Origin: Caldicellulosiruptor diazotrophicus
GTDB lineage: Bacteria > Bacillota > Thermoanaerobacteria > Caldicellulosiruptorales > Caldicellulosiruptoraceae
DNA: 64,000 nt
Reading direction: 5' to 3'
NCBI RefSeq assembly: GCF_017347585.1
Contig: NZ_AP024480.1
Span: 2,395,501 to 2,459,500 of the forward strand
Program-made: the position numbers and the translations under genes
Shown: in pieces, positions 40,684 through 50,434 of the stretch
Layout of the letters: each line of letters begins with the position of its first letter
How positions within the stretch are numbered: position 1 is the first letter of the stretch
Notes under the pieces: model-generated
The model's input: only the letters and a program-made list of their open reading frames with translations
The model's database searches: none
What the model was told of the DNA's origin: nothing

Positions 40684-42906
40684 ATGAAGAAAAGCCTTGT
40701 TGCAGTTTTGATACCACTTGTTTTTTTCATAAATCTATTTTCTTATACCAAAGTTCATGCTCTGCAGAACGCACCTGTAAAGTCTTTATTTGCTGTAAAA
40801 CCAAAAGGAAACTATATTGAGATTTTAAAAGGCAGTCAAGTTATTGCCAAAATATTGCCACCTGAACTTTTAAATGAACCATCAACAAAAAGACAAGAGG
40901 TTCAAACAATTGTGCTGCCGTTTTTTGAAAATGGAGCGGTTAACTGGAAGTTTGAAAAAAGCGAACCTTCAGACCTTTTATTTTTGTCAGATGGCAAAAA
41001 TAATACTTTAAAGATTAATTTTCATACATTAGATGCATTTTATAAAATAACCTCGCCAAATATTGCTCTCAAAGACCAATATCAATCTGTTCAGCTTGCC
41101 TTTAATTACAACTGTACATTTAAAAGACCACCGCAACTCAAAGACGATGAAACAATCAATGTACAAATTTCTATTTTTTCTGAAAATAAATCAAAAATCC
41201 TTGTACTTCCTGAAAAGATAAAAGTAACTTCTGGCAAAGGAACATTTAAAACTTCTTTTTCTATTCCGATTGATAGCAGATATATAAGTTTTGAGATTTT
41301 TCAGACAAGCCACAATCTCATAAGTTGTGAGTTTGAAAATTTCAAGATAACTTTTATAAAACCATCAGAATACCCATTATTGCTTAAAAATGTTCAGGTT
41401 TATAATAACTATATTGAGCAAGAGTTTGAAAATGGTTTCCAAAGGTTTACCAGAAAAATATTTGTATCTTCTTCGCAGGATGTTATAAATGTTGAAGAGA
41501 GTTTAAAGTCTAAGGAAGACCATCAAGTTTTCAAAGAATACTCAGTAGTCGAATTTGAGTCAAAACCTATTTTTATCTTAAAAAGAGATTACAAACTTGA
41601 AAAATTTACAAAACCGATGTATGTTACAGACTCTCTTTCAGACTTTTATTTAAAGCTTGAAAACTGTGCTATAGGTTATGCAAACAACTACGATTCAATT
41701 GAAGCATATAACATTAAAAATAAGGCAAATGTATATATGTTTCTTTCAAATTCTGATGATATAAAATATTTTGTGATTGGAAAAAACAGAGAACACATAT
41801 ACACTACAACACAGCTTTTTAGAAAGGGATTTGAAAAGACATATGCATATTCAATATTTCCTGCAGAATACACATATTCAATAAAATCAAGAGCACCAAA
41901 CGGCACAAAAGCTATTCTAATATTTTCTCATCATTCTGACTCAAACATGATTTCGATTATAAAAGCCATGATGTTTGGCACAACAGATGCTAAAGACCCT
42001 ACTTATATGAAAAAGGGATTTGTAGGATATAAAATTCCAATAACATGGGGATTCTTCTACAAGTCAGTAAAGGGAATACCTGGTTTTGATAATCCAGAAT
42101 ATAGAAATCTTATAGAATTTTTGGCACAAAATAAAATAGAGGTGGTTTTGCACACAGCATCACCAGTTGCCAAAGAAAACACTGTTGAGCTTATTAAAAA
42201 AGCATTAGAGGATACAAGCTATTTAAAACTTGACGACTGGATTGACCACAGCCTTTCTGATGGTACACGAAATGCAGCTTTAAAGAGCGAAGGTGCTATT
42301 CATGGCAGCAAAAACTATTCGTTTGACCTTTTTTTGAAACATGGATACAAATACTGCTGGTCGTATCTTGACGTAAAGCTTGATACTCTTAACATGCTTC
42401 AGCCTGATAAGGTTACATGGCATCCGCAAATTTTTTTCAAAAACTACAACTTTGGTGAAGGCAATTCGTTATACCAATGGAACTCGGTAAGATTCAAAAA
42501 TCTTCCAAAGATTATCTCACAATCTCAGCTTAATAAACTTGTTAATGAAAATGGAGTGTGTATTATTCACGACTATTTTGCACACCCTATGCAGAAAAAT
42601 AAGCTTTTTGTTGTGAAAAATAAAAATGTATATATCTCGCCTCAGTTTGACAAAAGCTTAAGACTTGTTGCAAACCTCATGAGCAAAAAACTTTTGTGGG
42701 TACCAACAGTAAAAGAATTTATCGACTATGAAGTAGCTCTCAAGAACGTACAAATAACTCCGCTTGATTCAACTACTCTTGTTATAGATAATAAAAACTA
42801 TTCTGAAATAAAAGGTTTTACACTAATCGCTCTTTTACAAAATGGTCAGGAAAAGAGAATTATCATTGACCTGCTTCCAGGTATAAACCTCATCACGGTT
42901 CACTAA
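40684..42906 (+). CDS. Secreted protein of unknown function with possible C-terminal carbohydrate-active domain
   Basis: A clear Sec signal peptide (MKKSLVAVLIPLVFFINLFS, cleavage probably after VHA) leads a 740-residue exported protein. Residues about 50-430 are beta-rich without a recognised motif. Residues about 430-690 have IIKAMMFGTTDAKDPTYMKK, KIEVVLHTASPVAKE, DDWIDHSLSDGTRNAALKSE and CIIHDYFAHPM, with scattered His and Asp residues reminiscent of a polysaccharide-deacetylase-like barrel. That resemblance is weak and is inference. The ribosome site (AAAGGAG) lies unusually far, about 17 nt, from ATG 40684. The gene is followed by a strong terminator. Confidence 0.55.
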   Translation: MKKSLVAVLIPLVFFINLFSYTKVHALQNAPVKSLFAVKPKGNYIEILKGSQVIAKILPPELLNEPSTKRQEVQTIVLPFFENGAVNWKFEKSEPSDLLFLSDGKNNTLKINFHTLDAFYKITSPNIALKDQYQSVQLAFNYNCTFKRPPQLKDDETINVQISIFSENKSKILVLPEKIKVTSGKGTFKTSFSIPIDSRYISFEIFQTSHNLISCEFENFKITFIKPSEYPLLLKNVQVYNNYIEQEFENGFQRFTRKIFVSSSQDVINVEESLKSKEDHQVFKEYSVVEFESKPIFILKRDYKLEKFTKPMYVTDSLSDFYLKLENCAIGYANNYDSIEAYNIKNKANVYMFLSNSDDIKYFVIGKNREHIYTTTQLFRKGFEKTYAYSIFPAEYTYSIKSRAPNGTKAILIFSHHSDSNMISIIKAMMFGTTDAKDPTYMKKGFVGYKIPITWGFFYKSVKGIPGFDNPEYRNLIEFLAQNKIEVVLHTASPVAKENTVELIKKALEDTSYLKLDDWIDHSLSDGTRNAALKSEGAIHGSKNYSFDLFLKHGYKYCWSYLDVKLDTLNMLQPDKVTWHPQIFFKNYNFGEGNSLYQWNSVRFKNLPKIISQSQLNKLVNENGVCIIHDYFAHPMQKNKLFVVKNKNVYISPQFDKSLRLVANLMSKKLLWVPTVKEFIDYEVALKNVQITPLDSTTLVIDNKNYSEIKGFTLIALLQNGQEKRIIIDLLPGINLITVH

Positions 42907-42915
42907 AAAACAAAA

Positions 42916-42950
42916 AGGGCTTTAGGAATCAATTTTTCCCTAAAGACCCT
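42916..42950. terminator. Bidirectional intrinsic terminator
   Basis: AGGG and CTTTAGG (42916-42926) pair with CCTAAAG and CCCT (42939-42950), with one bulged A. Runs of A to the left and T to the right let it stop transcription both from the secreted-protein gene and, on the minus strand, from spoVG. Confidence 0.85.
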
Positions 42951-42977
42951 CTTTTTCTTTTAATTTAAGCTACTATT

Positions 42978-43244
42978 TTATTCTCCAGCTGAGATAACAG
43001 CTTCATACTTTTCAATAACAGCTTTTTGAACCATGTCACGCGTCTCCTGATTAATTGGATGAGCAATATCTTTAAACTCACCTTCAGGTGTTTTACGGCT
43101 TGGCATAGCAATGAAAAGCCCGTTTTGCCCCTCGATAATCTTAATGTCATGAACGACAAAACAGTTGTCAAATGTCACAGATACAATAGCCTTCATTCTT
43201 CCTTCGTTTGTAATCTTTCTAATTCTAACATCTGTCACCTGCAT
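42978..43244 (-). CDS. spoVG: SpoVG regulator
   Basis: SpoVG is a small RNA/DNA-binding regulator conserved in Firmicutes, named for sporulation in Bacillus but present in non-sporulating lineages. The sequence [20 protein letters not shown], then [15 protein letters not shown] and [20 protein letters not shown], is diagnostic. ATG 43244 is the family start, with GGAGG 8 nt before it; the frame extends 5 codons upstream. At 88 residues it is of normal length. It follows purR, as in Bacillus, although the intervening yabJ is missing here. Confidence 0.96.
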   Translation of the reverse strand: MQVTDVRIRKITNEGRMKAIVSVTFDNCFVVHDIKIIEGQNGLFIAMPSRKTPEGEFKDIAHPINQETRDMVQKAVIEKYEAVISAGE

Positions 43245-43364
43245 AAGTCCATCCTCCATGTTAAAATTTAATGTTGTTATTTTATATAATTCTCCACTTT
43301 TTAATCTTTTCCTTTATCATTTTTAACAAAAATTTCTTTTTATTTGGTGCATATTGTATAATTT

Positions 43365-44183
43365 TTATGAAATAACCTGAGGGTTGATAGAAAAGATAAT
43401 TTTTTTATTTTCGGCATCAAGTTCCTCAAGAATCAAGAGGCTTTTGTAATCCACATCGACAGACTTTTTATCTTTTGTAGCGATTAGCACCCCAACACCA
43501 ACCAAACTTGATTCGAACTCTGAAAGTAAATCTTTCATACCCCGAACTGTTCCACCGCCGCGCATAAAGTCATCTATAAACAGTACCTTTGTTCCCCTTT
43601 TAATAGCTTTTTTTGCCATTGTCATTGTTTCAATTTTACCTGTTGTGCCAGAAATATATGAAATATTAACAGTTGACCCTTCTGTAAACTTGCTTGAGTT
43701 TCTTGCAACAACTAAAGGTTTATTGAAATACTGGGCAACATACGATGCCAAAGCTATACCTTTTGCCTCAACAGTGGCAATGTAATCTATCTCTTTTTCT
43801 AAGAATAACCTTACAAATATTTTGGCAGCCTTCTTAATTACCTCAGGATTAAAAACTATATCGTTTATATATACAAAGCCGCCTGACACAATTCTCTCAG
43901 GATTTTGCAAGTCATTTCTAAGAAATTCTAAAAACTCCAATTCCTCTTCTTTGTTCATAACAGGGATGTAATAAACCCCACCTGCAGCTCCACTAACTGT
44001 TTCAAGTCTCCCCTGACCTGTTTGAATAAATATTTGAGATATCAAATCTATATCTTCACTCAATGTTGATTTCGCACAGCTCAGTTTTTCACAAAAAAAA
44101 TTGAGGCTAAAAAGTTTCATCGGGTTTTGAACAAGTGTGCTTGTTATAAAAATAAGCCTTTCTTGTTTACCAATCTTTTGCAA
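43365..44183 (-). CDS. purR: PurR purine repressor
   Basis: PurR represses purine biosynthesis genes and responds to PRPP. An N-terminal winged-helix region (KLFSLNFFCEKLSCAKSTLS) precedes a type I phosphoribosyltransferase fold with SGAAGGVYYIPVM, DYIATVEAKGIALA, SKFTEGSTVNISYIS and the PRPP loop VLFIDDFMRGGGTVRG. The best start is TTG 44183 (LQKIGKQERL), with GGAGGTG at correct spacing; the frame continues 10 codons upstream without a ribosome site. This gives 272 residues, close to the Bacillus protein. It is upstream of spoVG by 120 bp. Confidence 0.95.
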   Translation of the reverse strand: MQKIGKQERLIFITSTLVQNPMKLFSLNFFCEKLSCAKSTLSEDIDLISQIFIQTGQGRLETVSGAAGGVYYIPVMNKEEELEFLEFLRNDLQNPERIVSGGFVYINDIVFNPEVIKKAAKIFVRLFLEKEIDYIATVEAKGIALASYVAQYFNKPLVVARNSSKFTEGSTVNISYISGTTGKIETMTMAKKAIKRGTKVLFIDDFMRGGGTVRGMKDLLSEFESSLVGVGVLIATKDKKSVDVDYKSLLILEELDAENKKIIFSINPQVIS

Positions 44184-44301
44184 AAAAGACACCTCCAAAA
44201 ATACAACCGGCAATAGGATACTCTTAAATATTTATTGAAAATTATTATATCATAATTTCCGAATGATACAAAAAATTTTTGAGTGAACGTTCGAATAATA
44301 T

Positions 44302-45957
44302 TTACACAACCATTAATTGATTTTCATGTTTTTTATAAAACTCTAAAAACTCACTTCTAAAAAGTGGTTTTGAAAATAGAAAACCTTGAGCAACGTCACA
44401 ACCAAGATCTTTTGCAATCTTGTAATGAAATGATGTTTCTACACCTTCAGCAATTACTTTTATCTTTAAAGCATGGGCTATATCAATAACTCCTTTAACT
44501 ATCGTCCATATACTCTTGTCAAAGACCACAGTTTCTATACATCTGTTGTCAATCTTTACTGCATCAACAGGAAAATACCTTATAGTATCAATAGCAATAT
44601 TATCACTGCACCAATCATCAATAATTATTCTAAAACCTTTTTGTTTAACTTCTTCAGCAACTTTTAAACATTCAGAAAGATTTGCATCAATGTCCTGTTG
44701 GCTTATCTCAAACACTATCATATCGCTATATTTTTCATAAGAAGTTAAAACCTTGTTTGAAAATATGCGTTCAACCACATACGAGTCTAAAAAAGACACA
44801 TTTAAAGATATAAAAAACTCCTCAGTACATGTCCTCTCAAAATCTTCTATATCCTGTGAAACTGTATCCAGTACCCACTCTTCAATCTCAGGAATCATAC
44901 CTTCTTTCTGGGCAATTGACATAAATTCTTTAGCAGAGATTATCCCCTTTTGAGGGTTTATCCATCTTAAAAACACTTCTGCTCCTGCAACTTTGTTTTT
45001 CTTCAAATCAATCAATGGTTGGTACACAAGCAAAAAATTCTTTTTACATACAGCTGTCTTGAGTTCTTTTGATAAGGAAATACAAAATGAAAATTTTGTA
45101 TTCTCTTCATTACTCGTAAAATATATCTTTCTGTGATTAACTATTTTTGCGTGTTCAAGCGCTTTTGTAGCAGATCTTAAAATCTCAAAAAGGTTATTTC
45201 CATCATTAGGATAAAAAGCAACTCCTATAATACTCTTCAGTTCAAGTTCCTCACCGACTAAATACCATTTTCCATCTATGATTTCTTCTATAATTTTTAT
45301 GTACTGCAAAAGCAAATCCCTACAACCATAATCATAAAAAAGTATTACAAATTTATTATCTTCTATTTTTGCAACAAAACTTCTTTCAGGAAGTTCATTT
45401 TTAAGTTTATATCCAATATCTTTTAATATAACATTAGTAAGTGAATAAAGATTCACCGTTTTAAATTCTAATAAATTTTCTATATCCAAAACAACAACCG
45501 CTATTTCATTAAAATGTGAAGGCACATCTTTTCTTAACCTATCAAAGAATATCTCAAGCTGAAGTTTATTTGGAAGACCTGTAACCATGTCAAAATAGGC
45601 AATCTCAACTATCTTTGTCGTTTTCCCATTTGGTAACTTTTTGTACTCCTTTTTTGTTATCTCAAAAAGTTTTCTTTTTAAAATATCACTCTCTGCAACT
45701 GTCTTATGCAAAAACATTTTAAGTTTATATTTTTCTTGTAAAAGTTTATAAAGCACATAAAATAAATAAAAGCTGTCTGCTATAACTACTGCAGTTGTGA
45801 GAATAGCAACAACTAGTTTGCATTTTTCAAAAAGTGGTTCTCTATAAAATACTATGTAGATAACTCCTGCTAAATAAGCTATGTTCAAGATAAAAAACAA
45901 AAGTGCTGTTTTTAAACCTTTGTTGAAACATTTTGAAAGATAAAACTTTGAAAACAT
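44302..45957 (-). CDS. Membrane GGDEF-EAL protein with degenerate motifs
   Basis: Two transmembrane helices (residues about 15-70) are followed by a GGDEF domain beginning IAYFDMVTGLPNKLQLE, and an EAL domain. Where GGDEF is expected the sequence reads KIEDNKFVILFYD, so cyclase activity is not expected. The EAL signature is GAEVFLRW, keeping the metal-binding Glu and Arg but not the usual Leu. Later motifs are better kept: ISLNVSFLD, VFEISQQDID, IIDDWCSD, VKIDNRC, VIAEGVET and VAQGFLFSKP. Cyclic-di-GMP hydrolysis is possible; a sensory or binding role is an alternative. Single gene. Confidence 0.85.
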   Translation of the reverse strand: MFSKFYLSKCFNKGLKTALLFFILNIAYLAGVIYIVFYREPLFEKCKLVVAILTTAVVIADSFYLFYVLYKLLQEKYKLKMFLHKTVAESDILKRKLFEITKKEYKKLPNGKTTKIVEIAYFDMVTGLPNKLQLEIFFDRLRKDVPSHFNEIAVVVLDIENLLEFKTVNLYSLTNVILKDIGYKLKNELPERSFVAKIEDNKFVILFYDYGCRDLLLQYIKIIEEIIDGKWYLVGEELELKSIIGVAFYPNDGNNLFEILRSATKALEHAKIVNHRKIYFTSNEENTKFSFCISLSKELKTAVCKKNFLLVYQPLIDLKKNKVAGAEVFLRWINPQKGIISAKEFMSIAQKEGMIPEIEEWVLDTVSQDIEDFERTCTEEFFISLNVSFLDSYVVERIFSNKVLTSYEKYSDMIVFEISQQDIDANLSECLKVAEEVKQKGFRIIIDDWCSDNIAIDTIRYFPVDAVKIDNRCIETVVFDKSIWTIVKGVIDIAHALKIKVIAEGVETSFHYKIAKDLGCDVAQGFLFSKPLFRSEFLEFYKKHENQLMVV

Positions 45958-46143
45958 AAATTAAAATGCCTCCAGTCCCCCTCGAATGTTTAATATATTT
46001 TTACCCATGCCTTTAAAGAATCTAACTTCAATATTTATTCATTTCTCATTTCTTAATCGTTTTCATTATACCTTATTACTTTTTAGTATAGCAATATTGT
46101 ATTTTAAAAAACTATACAACTTTTTATTTTATTACTTTATATT

Positions 46144-47982
46144 TCACACCACCACAAACTGACTCATATATAGATTATAATAAAACCCTTTTTTGGCTAA
46201 AAGATCTTCATGGGTACCTTGTTCGATAATTTCACCGTTGTATATAACAAGGATAAGGTCAGCATTTCTGATAGTTGAAAGTCTGTGGGCTATTACAAAA
46301 CTTGTCCTTCCCTGCATAAGTTTTAACATTGCACTTTGAACAAGTTTTTCTGTTCTTGTATCAATGTTACTTGTTGCCTCATCTAAGATAAGAATGGCAG
46401 GGTCAGACAAAATTGCCCTTGCAATAGCCAATAGCTGACGCTGACCTTGGCTCAAATCCATTCCGTTGTCTGTAAGCACTGTATTGTAACCATGCGGAAG
46501 ATGTTTTACAAAGTCATGTGCGTTTGCCATCTTTGAAGCTAATATTACCTCATCGTCAGTGGCTGAAAGCTTTCCATATCGGATATTTTCTTTCACAGGC
46601 TCTGAAAACAAAAACGTGTCTTGAAGGACAATCCCAAGCTTTTTTCTGAGACTGTGTCTGTTTATTTTTCTTATGTCAATACCATCAATTAAAATCTGAC
46701 CACTGTCCACATCATAAAATCTGCTTAGTAAATTTACAATTGTAGTTTTACCACTTCCAGTTGGACCAACTAGCGCAACCATTTGCCCGGGTTTTACTTT
46801 AAAACTGATATTTTTTATCACAGGTTGACCTTTTGTATATGAAAACCATACATTTCTAAATTCTACCTCTCCTTTGATGTCTTTCAGTTCAACTTCATCT
46901 TCTGAAGACATTTCTTCTTGCTCATCCATAATCTCAAATACTCTTTCTGCAGCAGCAAACGCAGATTGAATTTGATTGAACTGGTTTGCAAGATCATTGA
47001 GCGGCCTTGTAAACTGTCTTGCATACTGAATAAAACTTGCAATTGTGCCAACTGTAATAAAGCCTTTGAGTGCTAAAAAACCTCCTGATGCTGCAACAAT
47101 GATAAACGCAAGGTTGTTCAAAAGGTTCATAAGAGGTGGAATGATTCCTGAAAATATCTGTGCTTTTATCCCCACCTGTGTTAATTCCTTATTAACTTTT
47201 TCAAACTTTTTAATTTCTTTTTCTTCTCTTGTAAAAACCTTTATAACTTTTTGACCTGTTATGTCTTCTTCAATTATACCATTTAGACTTCCTAATAGCT
47301 TTTGGTTTTGAGAAAACAATTTTCTCGTTCTCGATGCAATAAGATTAGTAAGCCAAAACATAAGTGGCACAACTGTCAATGTTAAAACTGTCAAAACTGG
47401 ACTTAATAAAAGCATAACAACAATCGAACCTACAATCGTTATAATGCTTGAAAAAATAGAAGTCAAGCTTGCGTTCAAGGTATTTGTAACAACATCAATG
47501 TCGTTTGTAAGCCTTGACATTAAATCTCCATGCGATTTTGTGTCAAAAATCTTTATTGGTAGTTTTTGAAGTTTTGAAAAAAGGTCATTTCGCATCTTAA
47601 AAACAACTTTTTGTGAAATTACCATCATACCATAACCCTGAAGATAAGCAAAAATTGAATTGACAATGTAAATCCCTATCATTCCTAAAATTATTTTATA
47701 AAGTCCACTAAGTCTTCTGGGAATTATATAATTGTCTATAGCTTGTTGAATTAAAAGTGGAGAGATAATCTGTAAAATTGCACCTATTGTAATAGTTAAA
47801 AATATCACTAATAACAAAAGCTTAAATTCTTTAAAATATCCCCATAGCCTTTTTAAAGTAACTTTCAAATCCTTAGGTTTTGAACCTTTGTTTGAAAATC
47901 TATGTCCTGGACCTCTTCCCGGCACAGGACCTGGTCCAAATACAGGCGGTTGAAATGAAGATTGATGCTTTTTATCAGGCAA
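46144..47982 (-). CDS. ABC exporter subunit with canonical ATPase site
   Basis: A type IV (MsbA-like) half transporter: a proline/glycine-rich N-terminus (PVFGPGPVPGRGPGH), six transmembrane helices to about residue 350, then an ATPase domain. Walker A is GPTGSGKTT, signature LSQGQRQ, Walker B plus catalytic Glu ILILDEATS, and the H-loop VIAHRLS. It overlaps the preceding half transporter by 8 bp and almost certainly forms a heterodimer with it, supplying the catalytic glutamate. Pairs of this kind export drugs, lipids or peptides. Substrate unknown. Confidence 0.9.
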   Translation of the reverse strand: MPDKKHQSSFQPPVFGPGPVPGRGPGHRFSNKGSKPKDLKVTLKRLWGYFKEFKLLLLVIFLTITIGAILQIISPLLIQQAIDNYIIPRRLSGLYKIILGMIGIYIVNSIFAYLQGYGMMVISQKVVFKMRNDLFSKLQKLPIKIFDTKSHGDLMSRLTNDIDVVTNTLNASLTSIFSSIITIVGSIVVMLLLSPVLTVLTLTVVPLMFWLTNLIASRTRKLFSQNQKLLGSLNGIIEEDITGQKVIKVFTREEKEIKKFEKVNKELTQVGIKAQIFSGIIPPLMNLLNNLAFIIVAASGGFLALKGFITVGTIASFIQYARQFTRPLNDLANQFNQIQSAFAAAERVFEIMDEQEEMSSEDEVELKDIKGEVEFRNVWFSYTKGQPVIKNISFKVKPGQMVALVGPTGSGKTTIVNLLSRFYDVDSGQILIDGIDIRKINRHSLRKKLGIVLQDTFLFSEPVKENIRYGKLSATDDEVILASKMANAHDFVKHLPHGYNTVLTDNGMDLSQGQRQLLAIARAILSDPAILILDEATSNIDTRTEKLVQSAMLKLMQGRTSFVIAHRLSTIRNADLILVIYNGEIIEQGTHEDLLAKKGFYYNLYMSQFVVV

Positions 47983-49711
47983 TTTTGTTTTCCTCCTCTC
48001 CTGTTTGAGTTAAGTAGATCTCTCTGTAGAGGGGAGAGCTTTTGATAAGCTCATCATGTGTGCCAATTGCGACAATCTTGCCGGCGTCCATAACAATTAT
48101 CTTGTCTGCATGTTTAATTGAAGATATTCTTTGGGCAATTATAAATGTTGTTGTCCCTTTCATGTACTCTTTAAGTGCTGCTTGAATCTTTTTTTCAGTT
48201 GCCATATCGACAGCAGAGGTGCAATCATCTAATATTAGTATTTTAGGTTTTTTCAAGATTGCTCTGGCAATTGAAATTCTCTGTTTTTGCCCACCAGAAA
48301 GGTTTACTCCACGCTCAGATACGTCTGTGTCATACCCTTTTTCAAAACTCATGATAAAATCGTGAGCTTGTGCCGTCTTTGCAGCTTGAATTATCTCTTC
48401 CATTGTGGCATTTTCGTTGCCCCATGCAATGTTTTCTTTTATTGAACCTGTAAAGAGAATTGTGTCTTGTAAAACAATACTTATGACTTTTCGCAAAGCT
48501 TCAACATCATAGTCTTTTACATTTATATCGTCAATCAGTACTTCACCTTCTTGAACATCGTAAAGTCTTGGGATTAAGCTTACCAATGTAGATTTACCAG
48601 AACCTGTTGTGCCAATAATTCCAACTATCTCACCAGGATTTGCAACAAATGATATGTTCTCAAGCGCCGGATTTTCTTCATCTTGGTTATAGTAAAATGT
48701 TACATTTCTAAACTCTACCTTGCCAAATTCAATTGGTTTTTTAATAGCCTTTTCCTTACTTTTGATATCAATCTCGCAATCTAAAACTTCGTTTATTCTT
48801 TCCGCAGATGCACTTGCTCTTGTGATAAATAAAAAGATATTTCCTATCATCATGAGAGAAAACAATATTTGCATAGAATAGTTTATAAATGCCATGAGTT
48901 GTCCCACTTGCAGGTTGCCATATTTTACTTCAAACCCGCCAAACCATACAACACCAACCATTGCCATATTCATAACAAGTCCAAAAAGCGGCATTATTAT
49001 TACAACAATCCCAAAAGCCTTTAAAGAGGTTTGCAAAAGATTCTGGTTTGCATCATAAAACCTTTTTTGTTCATATTCGTGTCTGACAAAAGCTTTTACA
49101 ACCCTGCTTCCTAAAAGGTTCTCGCGCATTACAGCGTTCACCCTATCTATTCTTTTCTGGAGCTGGTAAAATAATGGGAAGCTAAATTTAATCATTAAGT
49201 AAAAAATTAATATTACAAATGGTATACAGACAAATAACACTAAAGATAATTTTGGGTCGATTGTGAGAGTCATTATAATCCCACCTATAAAGAGAAGTGG
49301 TGCTCGTACAACAATCCTAAGCATCATCATAACAACATTTTGAATCTGAGCAACGTCATTTGTGAGTCTCGTAATCAGTGTCTCTGGTCTGAATCTATCT
49401 AAATTTTTAAAAGAAAATGCCATAACCTTTCTAAAAAGTTCGCATCTCAAATCATATGCAAAGTTCTGGCTTGCTATGCTTGAAAATACAACACATCCAC
49501 CACCACCAACCATTCCAATTAAGGCTGCTACAATCATTATTAAACCTATTTTCAAAATATACCCTATATCGCCTCTTTTGAGTCCAATATCAATTATCCT
49601 CTCCATAAACCTCGGCTGCATTAGGTCCATCATAACTTCTAAAAGCATAAAAAGCGGAGCTAAAATCACTGCCCATTTGTAAGGTTTTAAATACCTAAAA
49701 AGCTTTATCAT
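47975..49711 (-). CDS. ABC exporter subunit with degenerate ATPase site
   Basis: The first half transporter of the pair, 578 residues, six transmembrane helices then an ATPase domain with Walker A GTTGSGKST and signature LSGGQKQR. Its Walker B reads ILILDDCTSAVD, where Asp replaces the catalytic Glu, and the H-loop position is Gln (IIAQRIS). These are the marks of the degenerate partner in heterodimeric exporters such as TM287/288 and BmrCD. It overlaps the MarR gene by 17 bp, so regulator and transporter form one operon. Confidence 0.9.
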   Translation of the reverse strand: MIKLFRYLKPYKWAVILAPLFMLLEVMMDLMQPRFMERIIDIGLKRGDIGYILKIGLIMIVAALIGMVGGGGCVVFSSIASQNFAYDLRCELFRKVMAFSFKNLDRFRPETLITRLTNDVAQIQNVVMMMLRIVVRAPLLFIGGIIMTLTIDPKLSLVLFVCIPFVILIFYLMIKFSFPLFYQLQKRIDRVNAVMRENLLGSRVVKAFVRHEYEQKRFYDANQNLLQTSLKAFGIVVIIMPLFGLVMNMAMVGVVWFGGFEVKYGNLQVGQLMAFINYSMQILFSLMMIGNIFLFITRASASAERINEVLDCEIDIKSKEKAIKKPIEFGKVEFRNVTFYYNQDEENPALENISFVANPGEIVGIIGTTGSGKSTLVSLIPRLYDVQEGEVLIDDINVKDYDVEALRKVISIVLQDTILFTGSIKENIAWGNENATMEEIIQAAKTAQAHDFIMSFEKGYDTDVSERGVNLSGGQKQRISIARAILKKPKILILDDCTSAVDMATEKKIQAALKEYMKGTTTFIIAQRISSIKHADKIIVMDAGKIVAIGTHDELIKSSPLYREIYLTQTGEEENKIA

Positions 49712-50195
49712 CTTTACTGCTGCCCTCCTTTTTCTCCAAACAACATCCTATCATTTTAAGTACAAGCTTTTTCAACCTTTTGAGCAAGTACCACAACTCT
49801 TCAATTTCATCTTCAGAAAGTCTCGAAAGGTTTTTTTCTAAATTTTGGTTTACCCACTGAGTGTGAAAACTTAAAAGTTCTTTACCTTTTTTAGTTGTCT
49901 GTACTATTGAAATTCGTCTGTCAGACTCATCTTTAAGCTTTTGTACATATCCTTCAGCAATAAGCTTATCTATAATAGGTGTAAGGTTTGGTGCTGAGAT
50001 GTTAAGCCTTTTTGCAAGCTCAGACATATTCATGGGTCCAAAAACATCTGTGATATGTAAAATGTGAATAAAACGTGGTGGCAGACCATATTTTTCTGAA
50101 AATTCATCTTTTTTTAAAATGTTCTTTGTTATCATTGGAAAAAGCGACAACATGCTCTCAGCAATCTGGTTTACTATTTCTTTCGAAATACCCAT
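49695..50195 (-). CDS. MarR-family transcriptional regulator
   Basis: The 166-residue protein has the MarR winged helix: FIHILHITDVFGPMNMSELA, RLNISAPNLTPIIDKLIAEG and the wing KDESDRRISIVQTTKKGKEL, with dimerisation helices at both ends. MarR proteins repress neighbouring exporter genes and are released by ligands. As the first gene of an operon with the two ABC half transporters, it probably controls its own operon. An AT-rich region upstream (50196-50434) would hold the operator, but I could not define a palindrome with confidence. Confidence 0.9.
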   Translation of the reverse strand: MGISKEIVNQIAESMLSLFPMITKNILKKDEFSEKYGLPPRFIHILHITDVFGPMNMSELAKRLNISAPNLTPIIDKLIAEGYVQKLKDESDRRISIVQTTKKGKELLSFHTQWVNQNLEKNLSRLSEDEIEELWYLLKRLKKLVLKMIGCCLEKKEGSSKDDKAF

Positions 50196-50434
50196 TTTTC
50201 TTTCACCCTTTTAAAATAATTTGATAATCTTTAAAAAAAGTAATATAATATTTTAAAAATATAACTTTTCAACATGTCGTGAGTTCTAGATTTGTTATCA
50301 AAATATAAATAATAAAAATGTTATAAGGTTGTATATCAGTTTGAAGTATTCAAAATAATTATTTTTATATAACAATTATACTACTATAACAAGTTTAAAG
50401 TCAAAAATATTACATACAAAGGAGAATTTAAAAT

